From positions 1 to 15,457 of the forward strand of contig CAZVFX010000150.1 in assembly GCA_964626565.1 (NCBI GenBank): DNA of 15,457 bases, in the 5' to 3' direction. A program made the translations under genes and the position numbers. This document shows positions 15,289 through 15,457 of this stretch, one piece after another (position 1 is the first letter of the stretch; each line of letters opens with the position of its first letter). Origin of the DNA: CAZVFX01 sp964626565. GTDB lineage: Bacteria; Myxococcota_A; UBA9042; CAIXZC01. Under the pieces are notes generated by a model. That model was given only the letters and a program-made list of their open reading frames with translations. It did no database searches and was not told the DNA's origin.

Positions 15289-15457
15289 GAATGGGGTGGC
15301 TGGCGATTTGGCGGGTCCTTTTTCTGAGGACGATTTAGGAATGGTCGGGAAGCGGAGATCGCCTTGGGGACAGGCGGAGATGCGGGTCGGGGTGGTCCAG
15401 ACGGACTCTCCCTCCGGATAGACAGAGAGAGAGTTCGAAACTGGATGTTTGGTGGAG

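Larger units (their letters stand above)
15162..15457. other. Non-coding stretch at the right edge with palindromes
   Basis: No gene is recognisable in these 296 bases. Frames that stay open have unnatural composition (rich in Ser, Pro and Arg). Two tight palindromes and short GA-rich runs (for example 15262-15269 and 15424-15432) are present. The region may be eroded DNA that once carried the front of the WYL gene, or an insertion boundary. Confidence 0.5.

Overview
The window is about 15.5 kb of G+C-rich bacterial DNA. No rRNA, tRNA, CRISPR array, integrase or transposase is recognisable in it. Genes start with ATG behind clear purine-rich ribosome-binding sites and are packed with ATGA overlaps, which is typical bacterial operon structure. 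Nothing in the sequence fixes the taxon. The high G+C content and protein style suit an environmental bacterium (for example Planctomycetes/PVC, Acidobacteria or Deltaproteobacteria-like), but that is only a guess.

Almost the whole window is one minus-strand array, read from about 14386 down to 127. In transcription order it holds: (1) a small SWIM zinc-finger protein; (2) a MoxR-type AAA+ ATPase; (3) a protein with an HEVGH zincin-like region and a C-terminal von Willebrand A (vWA) domain with a full MIDAS motif; (4) a second, larger SWIM protein; (5) a tandem double AAA+ ATPase; (6) an AddB/RecC-like protein with a RecB-type nuclease and probable Fe-S cysteines; (7) an AddA/RecB-like UvrD-family helicase-nuclease; (8) a PD-(D/E)XK-like protein with a predicted coiled coil. 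Four of the seven junctions are within 10 bases or overlap. The other gaps are 21, 57 and 106 bases.

Upstream of the array are 457 bases without a convincing gene (the probable promoter region). Beyond that is the 3' remnant of a WYL-family transcriptional regulator, cut off by an in-frame stop. The last 300 bases hold short palindromes and no recognisable gene. The 126 bases after the last gene show nothing clear.

My reading is that the array joins two known kinds of module. One is a MoxR/vWA/SWIM ATPase-chaperone-like module, comparable in part to E. coli yehL/yehP/yehQ. The other is a dedicated AddAB-like DNA helicase-nuclease pair. They are linked by a double AAA+ ATPase and end with an extra nuclease-like protein. 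A role in biological conflict (defence against phage or plasmids) or in specialised DNA-end processing is the most attractive hypothesis. It is an inference from domain content and gene order, not something the sequence proves.
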